Assembly (NCBI RefSeq): GCF_033705735.1
Contig: NZ_CP131130.1
Span: 1,925,001-1,989,000, forward strand
Reading direction: 5' to 3'
Length of the DNA: 64,000 nucleotides
Origin: Shinella zoogloeoides
GTDB taxonomy: Bacteria; Pseudomonadota; Alphaproteobacteria; Rhizobiales; Rhizobiaceae
In this document: positions 8,438-17,812 of the stretch, one piece after another
How the letters are laid out: every line of letters begins with the position of its first letter
Position numbering within the stretch: the stretch's first letter is position 1
Made by a program: the position numbers and the translations under genes
Notes under the pieces: model-generated
Databases searched by the model: none
Told to the model about the DNA's origin: nothing
Seen by the model: only the letters and a program-made list of their open reading frames with translations

Positions 8438-9865
8438 ATGGACACCCAGATGCTGATCGGCTCGCGCTTCGAGGCCGGCACCGAGGCGGAAGAGCACATC
8501 CTGAACCCGAAGACCGGCGGCAAGATCGTCGACCTGCCCGAGGCGTCCCACGCGCAGATCGATGCCGCCGTCGATGCCGCCGAGAAGGCCTTCGTTTCCT
8601 GGGCGACCACGACGCCCGCCGAACGCTCCGGCTATCTCCTGCGCATCGCCGACGCCATCGAGAAGGACGCCGATGCCTTCGCCGCGCTCGAATCCCTCAA
8701 CTGCGGCAAGCCGATCAACGCGGCCCGCAACGACGAGCTGCCCGCCATCGTCGACTGCTGGCGCTTCTTCGCCGGCGCGATCCGCTCGCTGCATGCGCCC
8801 GTCGCCGCCGAGTATCTGCCCGGCTTCACCTCCATGGTGCGCCGCGACCCGGTCGGCATCGTCGGCTCCATCGCGCCGTGGAACTATCCGCTGATGATGA
8901 TGGCCTGGAAGCTCGCCCCCGCCATTGCCGGCGGCAACACCGTCGTCTTCAAGCCCTCCGAACAGACGCCGCTGACGGCGCTGAAGATGGCGAAGCTCTT
9001 GGCCGACATCCTGCCGGAAGGCGTGGTCAACATCGTGCTCGGTCGCGGCGAGACGGTCGGCAACGCGCTGATCAACCATCCGAAGATCAACATGGTCTCC
9101 ATTACCGGCGACGTCGCCACCGGCAAGAAGGTGCTGGCTGCCGCCGCCAAGACCGTCAAGCGCACCCATCTGGAACTCGGCGGCAAGGCCCCGGTCGTCG
9201 TCTTCGACGATGCCGATCTCGAAGCCGTCGTCTCCGGCATCCGCGCCTTCGGCTACTACAATGCCGGGCAGGACTGCACCGCCGCCTGCCGTATCTATGC
9301 GCAGGACGGTATCTACGAGAAGCTGGTCGCCGACCTCTCCGCCGCCGTCTCGACCATCAAGTACAACGACCCCGACGATACGCAGAACGAGATCGGCCCG
9401 CTGATCTCCAAGCGCCAGCGCGACCGGGTGGCGAGCTTCGTCGAGCGCGCCGCCGAGGTGAAGCATATCGAGATCACCGCGGGCGGCCGCCCCGGCAGCG
9501 ACGACGGCTACTTCTTCCAGCCGACGGTCGTGGCCGGCGCGACGCAGGACGACGAGATCGTGCGCCGCGAGGTCTTCGGCCCGGTCGTCTCCGTCACCCG
9601 CTTCTCCGATGCCGAGCAGGCCATCGGCTGGGCCAACGACAGCGACTACGGCCTCGCCTCTTCCGTCTGGACGAAGGATATCGGCAAGGCGATGAAGGCG
9701 GCCTCCCGCCTGCAATACGGCTGCACCTGGATCAACACCCACTTCATGCTGACGACCGAAATGCCCCATGGCGGCGTCAAGCAGTCGGGCTACGGCAAGG
9801 ATATGTCGATCTACGCGCTGGAGGACTACACCGCTGTCCGCCACGTCATGATCAACCACGGCTGA
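8438..9865 (+). CDS. ydcW: Aldehyde dehydrogenase, gamma-aminobutyraldehyde dehydrogenase-like
   Basis: A 475-residue NAD-dependent aldehyde dehydrogenase. The catalytic cysteine sits in [11 protein letters not shown] and the general base glutamate in [13 protein letters not shown]. Length and context match the gamma-aminobutyraldehyde dehydrogenase (YdcW/PatD) of putrescine breakdown, which oxidises 4-aminobutanal to GABA. The start at 8438 (MDTQMLIG) has AAGGGA seven bases upstream and the family-typical N-terminus. An upstream ATG at 8411 overlaps the permease stop by ATGA and remains possible. It closes a self-contained uptake and oxidation operon; no putrescine aminotransferase gene is seen here. 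Confidence 0.88.
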   Translation: MDTQMLIGSRFEAGTEAEEHILNPKTGGKIVDLPEASHAQIDAAVDAAEKAFVSWATTTPAERSGYLLRIADAIEKDADAFAALESLNCGKPINAARNDELPAIVDCWRFFAGAIRSLHAPVAAEYLPGFTSMVRRDPVGIVGSIAPWNYPLMMMAWKLAPAIAGGNTVVFKPSEQTPLTALKMAKLLADILPEGVVNIVLGRGETVGNALINHPKINMVSITGDVATGKKVLAAAAKTVKRTHLELGGKAPVVVFDDADLEAVVSGIRAFGYYNAGQDCTAACRIYAQDGIYEKLVADLSAAVSTIKYNDPDDTQNEIGPLISKRQRDRVASFVERAAEVKHIEITAGGRPGSDDGYFFQPTVVAGATQDDEIVRREVFGPVVSVTRFSDAEQAIGWANDSDYGLASSVWTKDIGKAMKAASRLQYGCTWINTHFMLTTEMPHGGVKQSGYGKDMSIYALEDYTAVRHVMINHG

Positions 9866-9897
9866 TCCTCCCCGCCGCCCTCGCGCGCGGCCACCCG

Positions 9898-9928
9898 CCG
9901 GGGCGTCTCCAGCGCCCCGGAACTTTCT
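9898..9928 (+). terminator. Possible terminator after the polyamine operon
   Basis: An 8-bp stem (ccggggcg / cgccccgg) with a 7-base loop is followed by a weak T-rich run (aactttcttg). Its position 33 bases after the aldehyde dehydrogenase stop fits an operon terminator, but the T run is interrupted. Confidence 0.5.
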
Positions 9929-9972
9929 TGCCCTTCACGCGTCTTGCCTTCCATCAAACAGGAGGCACCGCC

Positions 9973-10146
9973 ATGCTGAAATGGGCCTTGATTTTCCTCG
10001 TCATCTCACTGATCGCCGGCTTCCTTGGTTTTTCCGGCGTATCGGCCGCGACGGCCACCATCGCGAAGGTCCTCTTCGTGATCGCGCTCGTCATCTTCCT
10101 GATTTTCCTGGTTCTTGCCCTGATGGCCGGCAGCGCCGTGGTCTGA
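9973..10146 (+). CDS. DUF1328 small membrane protein
   Basis: A 57-residue protein that is almost entirely two membrane segments ([20 protein letters not shown], then a valine/isoleucine-rich second helix). This matches DUF1328 (YtjA-like) proteins, which are about 55 residues long. GGAGG lies six bases before the ATG. The function is unknown; family members are often stress-related small membrane proteins, but nothing here shows that directly. Confidence 0.85.
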   Translation: MLKWALIFLVISLIAGFLGFSGVSAATATIAKVLFVIALVIFLIFLVLALMAGSAVV

Positions 10147-10225
10147 GACCGTTCAAGGCGATTTGAAGCCGAATACCCTTCCGGCCGCCCGTCGCGCAGG
10201 CTATACCAGTCCCAGGAGGACGGGG

Positions 10226-10741
10226 ATGATCTGGGCATTCGCGGTCGCGGCGGCGGCCATTCTGTATCTCGCATTGCGCTTCCGGCGCTTCCAAAGCTGG
10301 GTTGAACCCGTTCTGACCATCGTGGTCGCCATCGGCCTTGCCGGCGCGCTTCTCGTCTGGTTCGTCGACGAGCGGGCGCCGTCGAGCGATCCCGCGACAC
10401 CCGGCAGCACGGCAGCGGCGCTTACCGCCGACGACGTTTCCCTCTCCGAAATGCAGGCGAGCGTCGGCCAGACCAAGACGAGCTACCGCGTCACCGGCCG
10501 CCTCACGAATAAAGGCGCGGTGCCGCTGCAATCCTTCCGGCTCGACGTGGTGCTCTCCGATTGCCCGAACGGCACCTGCCGGGAGGCCGGTCGCGACAGC
10601 GCGCTGGTCGTGCTGCGCGTGCTGCCGGGCGAAAGCCAGGCCTTCAGCACCTTCGCCGTCTTCCCCGGCCTCGACCTCACCCCCGTCACGACGCCCGAAT
10701 TCGACTTCGGCGTCAGGGACGTGCGCGCCGCCACCCGCTAG
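10226..10741 (+). CDS. Membrane-anchored protein with FxLYD-like extracytoplasmic domain
   Basis: A 171-residue protein. Two closely spaced hydrophobic segments (about 2-17 and 27-46) are followed by a soluble domain. The domain contains TKTSYRVTGRLTNKGAVPL and SFRLDVVLSDCP, a beta-sandwich pattern like FxLYD or other 'new/lost contact' domains of bacterial surface proteins. Two cysteines (SDCPNGTC) may form a disulfide. The ATG at 10226 is preferred over 10163 because AGGAGG lies six bases upstream and the hydrophobic start follows at once. The function is unknown. Confidence 0.75.
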   Translation: MIWAFAVAAAAILYLALRFRRFQSWVEPVLTIVVAIGLAGALLVWFVDERAPSSDPATPGSTAAALTADDVSLSEMQASVGQTKTSYRVTGRLTNKGAVPLQSFRLDVVLSDCPNGTCREAGRDSALVVLRVLPGESQAFSTFAVFPGLDLTPVTTPEFDFGVRDVRAATR

Positions 10742-10759
10742 GCATTACACGGAAAAAGA

Positions 10760-11596
10760 TCAATCCGCCTCGCCGGCGCCGGCTGTCAGCATCCGGTTGA
10801 TGGCATCGCCGGACGCCGCAGCTGAGAGTTTCGCGAAGCTGCCGTCCTTGAGGATGGCGTCCATCTGCTCGGCGATGGCGGCGTGGGTGACGCGGGCGAT
10901 CGTCGAGCCGAGCGAGATGCGGCGCACGCCGATATCGGCGAATTGCGGCACCGTGAGCTGGCGCAGCGGCCCGGCGGCAAGCGCGTTGACGGGCTTCGAG
11001 ACGGAGGCGAGCACGCGCTTCAACTCCTCGACGCCCGGCGGCACCGGGACATAGAGCAGATCCGCCCCGGCCTTTTCGAAGGCCTGAATGCGGCGAATGG
11101 CTTCATCCAGATCGTAGACGCCGTTCATCACGCCGTCGGCGCGGGCGCAGAGGATGAAGGGCCGGCCGAGCGAGCGGGCGGCGTCAGCGGCGGCGCGGAT
11201 GCGCTCGACGGCGAGGTCGAAGGCATAGGCCGGGTTGCCGTCCACCATCTGCGTGTCTTCGATCGAGCAGCCGGAAAGGCCGACTTCGGCCGCAAGGCGG
11301 ATCGTTTCGGCCACATCGTCGGGTGCATCGGCAAAGCCATTCTCGAAATCGCCCGAGACGGGAAGCGGCGTGGCGCGGACGATATCCTCAGCGTGTTTCA
11401 GCGATTCCTCGCGCGTCACCCGGCCCATGTCGGGCCGGCCGAGCGTGAAGGCGAAGCCGGCGGAAGTGGTGGCGAGCGCGACGGCCCCGGCCGCCGCCAT
11501 CATGCGGGCCGAACCCATGTCCCACGGATTGGGGATGACGAAGCAGCCCGACTGGTGCAGGTCATGGAACCGTTGATGGCGTTCGGCAAGGTTCAT
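10760..11596 (-). CDS. Isocitrate lyase/PEP mutase family protein
   Basis: A 278-residue TIM-barrel enzyme of the PEP mutase/isocitrate lyase superfamily. Visible features are the N-terminal VIPNPWDMGSARMMAAAGA, the metal-site acids in VSGDFENGFAD around residue 83, and the GCSIEDTQ strand. Members of this subgroup act on C-C or C-P bonds of small 2-oxo acids; the exact substrate is not known. Its ATG overlaps the stop of the upstream flavoenzyme gene by one base (TGATG), so it belongs to an operon with two GcvT-type flavoenzymes. That points to a role in methylated-amine or one-carbon metabolism. Confidence 0.88.
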   Translation of the reverse strand: MNLAERHQRFHDLHQSGCFVIPNPWDMGSARMMAAAGAVALATTSAGFAFTLGRPDMGRVTREESLKHAEDIVRATPLPVSGDFENGFADAPDDVAETIRLAAEVGLSGCSIEDTQMVDGNPAYAFDLAVERIRAAADAARSLGRPFILCARADGVMNGVYDLDEAIRRIQAFEKAGADLLYVPVPPGVEELKRVLASVSKPVNALAAGPLRQLTVPQFADIGVRRISLGSTIARVTHAAIAEQMDAILKDGSFAKLSAAASGDAINRMLTAGAGEAD

Positions 11597-14043
11597 CAGG
11601 CGCGCACCCTCTCGGCTTTCGGATCGTACATCGGCGCGAGCGAGGCTTCCGCCTTCACCCGCACGCCGGCGATCTCGATCTCGTATTGCGAGGCGAGGAT
11701 ATCCGTCTCGCTTTCGCCTTCCGAGGGAACGTAGCCCATGCCGATGGCCCCGCCAAGGGCATGGCCGTAATTGCCCGAGGTGACGGTGGAGACGATCTTC
11801 CCGTCACGCACCAGCGCCTCGTTGTGGAAGAGCAAAGGCTCGGGATCGGTGAGGCGGAACTGCACCATGCGGCGCTTCAGCCCCTCCTCCTGCTTGCGCA
11901 GAACCGCGTCGCGGCCGATGAAATCACCCTTCTTCGTGCGCACGGCAAAGCCGAGGCCGGCTTCCAGAACGTGATCCTCGTCGGTGATGTCGTGGCCGAA
12001 ATGGCGGTAGGCCTTTTCGATGCGGCAGCTATCGAGCGTGTGCAGGCCGCAGAGCTTCAGGCCGACATCGGCCCCGGCCGCCTCCAGCGCCTCGAAGACA
12101 TGGGCGGTCTGGTCGGTGGAGACGTAAAGCTCCCAGCCGAGTTCGCCGACATAGGTAACGCGGTGGGCGCGGGCGAGGCCCATGCCGATCTCGATCTCCC
12201 GGGCGGTCGCGAAGGGGTGATGGGCGTTGGAGAAGTCGTTGGGGCTGACCTTCTGCATGAGGTCGCGCGCCTTCGGTCCCATGACGCAGAGCACGCTTTC
12301 GGCCGCCGTGACATCGGTGATGACGACGAACTCGTCGGCAAGATGCTTGCGCAGCCAGGCGAGGTCGCGCTGGAGCGTCGCGCCGGGCACAACGAGGAAG
12401 AAGGCGGTTTCCGAAAGGCGCGTCACCGTCAGGTCGCTCTCGATGCCGCCGCGGGCATTGAGCATCTGGGTATAGACGATCTTGCCGGGGGCGACGTCCA
12501 TCTGGTTGGCGCAGAGCCTTTGCAGGAAGGCGAGCGCATCGCGGCCTTCCACACGGATCTTGCCGAAGGAGGTCATGTCGAAGAGGCCGACGCCGTTGCG
12601 GACGGCAAGATGCTCTTCCTTCTGGTTCTCGAACCAGTTCTGCCGCTTCCAGGAATAGCGGTATTCCCGCTCCTGCCCTTCCTTCGCGAACCAGTTGGCG
12701 CGCTCCCAGCCGGCGACCTCGCCAAAGACCGCCCCGCGCGCCTTCAGGTGCTCGTGCAGCGGCGAGCGGCGTACGCCGCGCGCCGTCGCCATCTGGCGAT
12801 AGGGGAAGTGATCGGCATAGAGCAGGCCGAGCGTCTCGGAGACGCGGTCCTTGAGATAGGTGCGGTTCTTCTGGAACGGCTGGGCGCGGCGGATGTCCAC
12901 CTCCCAGAGGTCGAAGGGCGGCTCGCCGTCGTTCATCCACTGGGCGAGCGCCATGCCCGCGCCGCCGGAGGAGACGATGCCGATGGAATTGTAGCCGGCG
13001 GCGACCCAGTAGCCCTTCAGTTCCGGGGCTTCGCCGAGATAATAGCGGTCGTCGGGCGTAAAGCTCTCCGGGCCGTTGAAGAAGGTGTGGATGCCGGCGG
13101 TTTCCAGCATCGGCAGGCGGTTGATGGCATTTTCGAGGATCGGCTGGAAGTGGTCGAAATCCTCCGGCAACTGGTCGAAGCAGAAGTCCTCGCTGATGCC
13201 GTCCATGCCCCAGGGCTTGGCCTTCAGCTCGAAGGCGCCGATCAGCATCTTGCCGGCGTCCTCCTTGTAATAGGTGCACTCGTCCGGCACGCGCAGCACC
13301 GGCAGGCGCTGGAGGTTCGGGATCGGTTCCGTGACAATGTAGAAATGCTCGCAGGCATGCAGAGGCAGCGTGACGCCCGACATATCGGCGAGCGTGCGCC
13401 CCCACATGCCGGCGGCGTTGACGACATTATCGGTCTCGATGGTGAAGGTCTCACCGTTCTGCTCGCAGGTAACGCCCGTCACCCGGCCGTCCTTCGTCAG
13501 CACCGACGTCACCTTGACGTTCTCGATGACGGTCGCGCCGTTCTGCCGCGCGCCCTTGGCAAGCGCCATGGCAATATTGGCGGGGTCGCATTGGCCGTCG
13601 AGCGGTAGGTGCACGGCAGCCTTCACATCCGCCGTGTTGAGGTGCGGATAGAGCCCCTTCACTTCGTCCACGCTGATCTCGCGCACGTCGATATCGAAGG
13701 CGCGGGCGAGCGAGGCCTGGCGGTAGATTTCCTCCTTGCGCTCTTCGGTGAGCGCCACGGTCATCGAGCCGCACTGGCGCATGCCGGTGCCGATGCCGGT
13801 CTCGGCCTCGAGCTTGACGTAGAGGTCGGCGGAATATTTGGCGAGGCGCGTCATGTTCTGCGAGGCGCGGAGCTGGCCGATGAGGCCGGCGGCGTGCCAT
13901 GTCGTGCCTGACGTGAGCTGCTTGCGCTCCAGCAGCACCACATCCGTCCAGCCGAGCTTGGCGAGGTGATAGGCGACCGAGCAGCCGGAGACGCCGCCGC
14001 CGATGATGACGGCTCTCGCCTTGGAGGGAATGGGCTTCGTCAT
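11596..14043 (-). CDS. FAD-dependent oxidoreductase/GcvT fusion (DMGDH/sarcosine dehydrogenase-like)
   Basis: An 815-residue protein. The N-terminal FAD-binding DAO domain (about 1-370) has VIIGGGVSGCSVAYHLA. The SGTTWHAAGL stretch carries the histidine that binds FAD covalently in dimethylglycine and sarcosine dehydrogenases. The C-terminal half (about 430-815) is an aminomethyltransferase (GcvT) domain that passes the methylene group to tetrahydrofolate. The likely reaction is oxidative demethylation of an N-methyl amino acid. A second homologue lies directly upstream with an ATGA overlap. The substrate, such as dimethylglycine, sarcosine or another betaine product, cannot be fixed. Confidence 0.9.
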   Translation of the reverse strand: MTKPIPSKARAVIIGGGVSGCSVAYHLAKLGWTDVVLLERKQLTSGTTWHAAGLIGQLRASQNMTRLAKYSADLYVKLEAETGIGTGMRQCGSMTVALTEERKEEIYRQASLARAFDIDVREISVDEVKGLYPHLNTADVKAAVHLPLDGQCDPANIAMALAKGARQNGATVIENVKVTSVLTKDGRVTGVTCEQNGETFTIETDNVVNAAGMWGRTLADMSGVTLPLHACEHFYIVTEPIPNLQRLPVLRVPDECTYYKEDAGKMLIGAFELKAKPWGMDGISEDFCFDQLPEDFDHFQPILENAINRLPMLETAGIHTFFNGPESFTPDDRYYLGEAPELKGYWVAAGYNSIGIVSSGGAGMALAQWMNDGEPPFDLWEVDIRRAQPFQKNRTYLKDRVSETLGLLYADHFPYRQMATARGVRRSPLHEHLKARGAVFGEVAGWERANWFAKEGQEREYRYSWKRQNWFENQKEEHLAVRNGVGLFDMTSFGKIRVEGRDALAFLQRLCANQMDVAPGKIVYTQMLNARGGIESDLTVTRLSETAFFLVVPGATLQRDLAWLRKHLADEFVVITDVTAAESVLCVMGPKARDLMQKVSPNDFSNAHHPFATAREIEIGMGLARAHRVTYVGELGWELYVSTDQTAHVFEALEAAGADVGLKLCGLHTLDSCRIEKAYRHFGHDITDEDHVLEAGLGFAVRTKKGDFIGRDAVLRKQEEGLKRRMVQFRLTDPEPLLFHNEALVRDGKIVSTVTSGNYGHALGGAIGMGYVPSEGESETDILASQYEIEIAGVRVKAEASLAPMYDPKAERVRA

Positions 14044-16490
14044 GCGCGCAGTCTTTCATTGTTGGGATCGAAGAGCGGGCCGTCCGGCTGGACGGTCGCC
14101 TTGAAGCGGTCGCCGTAGATTTCCACCTCGATTTCCGTGCCGGGCACGGTAAGGTCGGCGCGCAGCATGCCGAGCGCGATGGATTTGCCGGTGCGGTAGC
14201 CCCAATTGCCCGAGGTCGTCTCGCCGACGACCTTGCCGCCGTGCCAGAGCGTCGACATGTAGGGCGCGTCGCACTCGCCGGCTTCCACCGTCAGCGTCAC
14301 GAACCGCTTGGTGACGCCCTGCTGCTTCTCGCGCTCCAGCGCCGGCTTGCCCTTGAAGTCGGGCTTGGTCCAGTCGACGAAACGGTCGAGGCCGCCCTGC
14401 AGGATCGTGTAGTCGGTCGAAAGATCGCCCTTCCACGCGCGGTAGCCCTTCTCGATGCGCAGGCTGTCCAGCGCCTCCATGCCGAAAGGCTTCAGGCCAT
14501 GCTTCTGCCCCGCCGCCCACACGGCATCGAAGATGGCGGCGGTGTCCTCGATCTTCGTGTGGATTTCCCAGCCGAGTTCGCCGGCGAAGGAGACGCGCAC
14601 GAGCTGGCACCAGCGGCCGGCGATCTGGCAACTCTGGTGCGTCAGCCAGCCCTTGGAAAGGTCGGCATCGGACACGTCGGCGAGGATGGCGCGGGAATTC
14701 GGGCCGGAAAGAATCTGGCAGGAGAAGCTATCCGTCACGTCATCAATGGTGAAGGCGGCGTCCTTGGGAAGATGCTTCATCAGCCATTCGAAATCGTGCC
14801 ACTGGGCGGTCGCGGCGGTGATGAGGAAGAAGAAGTCCTCGTCCAGCATCATGACGGACATTTCCGTGACGATGCGGCCCTTGTCGTCGGAGAAATAGGC
14901 AAGGCCTATGCGGCCGGGCTTCGGCACCTTGCCGGTGATGAGCGAAGAGAGCCACGCCGTCGCGCCTTCCCCCTTCACGCGGAAGCGTGAGAATCCGGGA
15001 AGGTCGAGAATGCCGGCGGCCTCGGTAACGGCGCGGCACTCCTCCTCGATGCGCGGACGCCACGGCCCCTCGCGGTTCCAGGTCTGGGTGGATTCTTCCG
15101 AAAGATCGTCGCCGGGCTTCGCATACCAGTTGGCGCGCTCCCAGCCGTTATAGGGCTTGAACTGGCCGCCGAGCGCCTTGATGCGGTCGTGGATCGGCGA
15201 GAGCTTCCTGTCCCGGCCCGCCGGCCATGCATGCTTGGGGAAGTGCATCGCATATTCGTGGCCGTAGATTTCCATGCCCTTGGCGATGCAATAGTCCTTG
15301 TCGGCGGCAAAGCTGGTGTAGCGGCGCGGATCGCAGGACCACATGTCCCATTCCGTCTCGCCTTCCGTGACCCATTCCGCCAGCACCTTGCCGGCCCCGC
15401 CCGCCTGACAGATGCCGAAGGTGAAGACGCAGGCCTCGAACGCGTTCGGCACGCCCGGCATCGGGCCGATCAGCGGATTGCCGTCGGGCGCATAGGGAAT
15501 GGGGCCGTTGATCATGCGCGACAGGCCCGCCGTGCCGAGGATCGGCACGCGCTCCACGGCGTCGTTGAGATACCATTCGAGGCGGTCGAGATCATCGGGG
15601 AAGAGCTGGAAGGAGAAATCGTCCGGCATCGGATCGTCAGGCGTCACCCAATGCGCCTTGCAGTTCCGCTCGTAGGGGCCGAGATTCATGCCCGTCTTTT
15701 CCTGACGGAGATAATAGGACGAGTCCACGTCGCGCAGCAGCGGCAGCTTGTGCCCGGCCTCCCGCGACCATGCGGCAAGCTCGGGGATTTCCTCGAAGAG
15801 AATGTACTGGTGGCTCATCACCATCATCGGCACGTCGCGGCCGAACCACTTTCCCACCTCGCGGGCATAGTAGCCGGCGGCGTTGACCACCTTCTCGCAG
15901 CGGATTTCGCCCTGTGGCGTGGAGATCACCCACTCCTCCCCCTCGCGCCGGGCACCGGTGGCGGGACAGAAGCGGAAGATCTTCGCGCCCATGTCGCGCG
16001 CGCCTTTTGCCAAGGCTTGCGTGAGCTGTGCGGGATCGATGTCGCCATCATTGGGATCGTAAAGCGCACCGGTAAGGTCGTGCGTTTCGAGGAAGGGATA
16101 CCTGCCCCGCATCTCGTCGGGCGTCAGGATGTCGAGGTCCATGCCCTGGTAGCGGCCCATGCCGACGACGCGCTTGAACTCCTGCAACCGCTCCTTCGAA
16201 TGGCCGAGGCGGATCGAGCCGGTGACATGGTAGTTCATGGGGTAGTCGACCAGTTCGCCAAGCTCCCGGTAGAGCGAGGCGGAATAGCGCTGCATGTTCA
16301 TGATCGACCAGGAGGAGGAGAAGGTCGGCACGTTGCCGGCGGCATGCCATGTCGAGCCGGCGGTCAGCTCGTTCTTCTCGAGCAGCACGCAATCGGTCCA
16401 TCCGGCCTTGGCCAGATGATAGAGGGCGGATGCGCCGACAGCGCCTCCACCGATGATGACGACACGGGCATGGCTTGGCAGTGCGGACAT
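14040..16490 (-). CDS. Second FAD-dependent oxidoreductase/GcvT fusion protein
   Basis: An 816-residue paralogue of the downstream gene with the same layout: VVIIGGGAVGASALYHLA near the start, the flavinylation stretch AGSTWHAAGNVPTF, and a GcvT domain from about residue 440. The start at 16490 (MSALPSHARV) is preferred to 16544 because a purine-rich AAGGGG lies upstream and the Rossmann fold follows at once. It is the first gene of the leftward three-gene operon. A LysR gene faces it across 128 bases, so that regulator probably controls the operon. Confidence 0.9.
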   Translation of the reverse strand: MSALPSHARVVIIGGGAVGASALYHLAKAGWTDCVLLEKNELTAGSTWHAAGNVPTFSSSWSIMNMQRYSASLYRELGELVDYPMNYHVTGSIRLGHSKERLQEFKRVVGMGRYQGMDLDILTPDEMRGRYPFLETHDLTGALYDPNDGDIDPAQLTQALAKGARDMGAKIFRFCPATGARREGEEWVISTPQGEIRCEKVVNAAGYYAREVGKWFGRDVPMMVMSHQYILFEEIPELAAWSREAGHKLPLLRDVDSSYYLRQEKTGMNLGPYERNCKAHWVTPDDPMPDDFSFQLFPDDLDRLEWYLNDAVERVPILGTAGLSRMINGPIPYAPDGNPLIGPMPGVPNAFEACVFTFGICQAGGAGKVLAEWVTEGETEWDMWSCDPRRYTSFAADKDYCIAKGMEIYGHEYAMHFPKHAWPAGRDRKLSPIHDRIKALGGQFKPYNGWERANWYAKPGDDLSEESTQTWNREGPWRPRIEEECRAVTEAAGILDLPGFSRFRVKGEGATAWLSSLITGKVPKPGRIGLAYFSDDKGRIVTEMSVMMLDEDFFFLITAATAQWHDFEWLMKHLPKDAAFTIDDVTDSFSCQILSGPNSRAILADVSDADLSKGWLTHQSCQIAGRWCQLVRVSFAGELGWEIHTKIEDTAAIFDAVWAAGQKHGLKPFGMEALDSLRIEKGYRAWKGDLSTDYTILQGGLDRFVDWTKPDFKGKPALEREKQQGVTKRFVTLTVEAGECDAPYMSTLWHGGKVVGETTSGNWGYRTGKSIALGMLRADLTVPGTEIEVEIYGDRFKATVQPDGPLFDPNNERLRA

Positions 16491-16618
16491 TCTCGATCCC
16501 CTTATTCGACGGGAATTTGTGGCAACCAAAGCGCCGGGGGACAAGCGGAGGATTTCGCTTTATTAATCGAGGATGCCGATTAGACTATTGTCAAACATTG
16601 AGAAAATGCGGCGCGTTC

Positions 16619-17476
16619 ATGCAGATTGCCCTGATTGAGACATTCCTCGACCTGATGGAAACGCGCAATTTCAACCGCACGGCGGAGCGGCTGAACATCA
16701 CGCAATCGACAGTCACGCATCGCATCAACGCGCTGGAGGCGCTGTTTGCGCGAAAACTCTTTTCGCGCAACAAGGGCGGCACCCAGCCGACGGCCGCGGG
16801 CCTGCGCTTCCTCGACCACGCCAAGGCCCTGCAGCATCAATGGCACGAGGCGGCACGGGCGGTGGAAACGGCAGGCGCCTACGAGCGCTCCATGCGCCTC
16901 GGCCTGCAGCACGACCTTGCCGCCCACTATGCCGGCGACTGGCTGGCGGCGGTGCGCAAGGAACTGCCGGGCACCTCGATCTATCTGGAGGTGGACTATT
17001 CCAACCAGATGAACCGAGACCTCGGGGCCGGCGACCTCGACCTCGCCATCCTCTTCACGCCGCATTACCTGCCGGACCTCCATTACGAGCGCATCGGCGA
17101 AGTACGCTACGACATGGTGAGCAACCGGGTAAGCCGCATCGAGGACGTCAGGCCGGAGGATTATATCCAGGCCGTCTACTCCCCCGCCTTCGACCGGCTG
17201 CACCGGCAGGCCTATCCCGGCCTTTCCACCGCGCCCATCGCCAGCGGCGAGACGACCGCGATCCTCGCGCTGATGCAGAAGCTGGGCGGCTCGGCCTTCG
17301 TGACGGCGGCCGACGCCGCGCGGCTGGTGCAGGCCGGCGCGGCAAGCCGGGTGGAAGGCGCCGAGCCTATCGCCCAGCCGGTCTACGCCGCCGTCAACGT
17401 GCGCACGCGCCACGCCCACCAGCACCGCCGCATCATCACCGCCCTACAGGCTTTGCTGGCCGCATCGAATCCTTGA
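16619..17476 (+). CDS. LysR family transcriptional regulator
   Basis: A 285-residue LysR protein. The N-terminal winged helix reads IALIETFLDLMETRNFNRTAE, then LNITQSTVTHRINALEALF and KLFSRNKGG; the effector domain follows from about residue 90. The start at 16619 gives the standard LysR N-terminus. In-frame codons back to 16475 are open but lie partly inside the divergent gene. It is placed to regulate the facing flavoenzyme/PEP-mutase operon. Confidence 0.9.
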   Translation: MQIALIETFLDLMETRNFNRTAERLNITQSTVTHRINALEALFARKLFSRNKGGTQPTAAGLRFLDHAKALQHQWHEAARAVETAGAYERSMRLGLQHDLAAHYAGDWLAAVRKELPGTSIYLEVDYSNQMNRDLGAGDLDLAILFTPHYLPDLHYERIGEVRYDMVSNRVSRIEDVRPEDYIQAVYSPAFDRLHRQAYPGLSTAPIASGETTAILALMQKLGGSAFVTAADAARLVQAGAASRVEGAEPIAQPVYAAVNVRTRHAHQHRRIITALQALLAASNP

Positions 17477-17532
17477 AACCGGCCGGGCCGATGCCTATTA
17501 ACGGCGAACCCTAACCGACGAAGGAGTCCCTC

Positions 17533-17787
17533 ATGGCCGCCCGCGACCGCTATTCGCGCAAACTGGAATGCGCCATGTGCGGCAATGCCGGCTATGCGGA
17601 AGTCTCCGAGGACGACATGCCGACCCGCGCTCACCCGGATTTCACCGTCGATTCCCTGCCGCGCGGCTTCCTCACCGAACGGCCCTCGAAATATCCCGAC
17701 AAGCACATGATCCGCTGCCGCTGCGGCCATGTCTTCAAGTTCCAGCAGAAGACGGTCTACGCCGCGGGCGGCGAGCCGCGGCGTTAG
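17533..17787 (+). CDS. Small protein with CxxC and CxC zinc-ribbon-like motifs
   Basis: An 84-residue protein with CAMCGNAGYAEV near residue 14 and CRCGHVF near residue 65, a four-cysteine pattern (CxxC...CxC) that could bind zinc. The middle is rich in charged residues and proline. AAGGAG lies nine bases before the ATG. No named family is recognised. It sits 25 bases before a HAD hydrolase gene in the same direction and may be cotranscribed with it. Confidence 0.7.
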   Translation: MAARDRYSRKLECAMCGNAGYAEVSEDDMPTRAHPDFTVDSLPRGFLTERPSKYPDKHMIRCRCGHVFKFQQKTVYAAGGEPRR

Positions 17788-17812
17788 TCCATCAAGCTGA
17801 AAGGGGATTGTC

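Noticed and set aside
8369..9859. Long open frame antisense to the aldehyde dehydrogenase gene
   Set aside because: G+C-rich codon bias makes long mirror frames. The protein is rich in Gly, Asp, Arg and His without any domain, while the other strand has full catalytic motifs.
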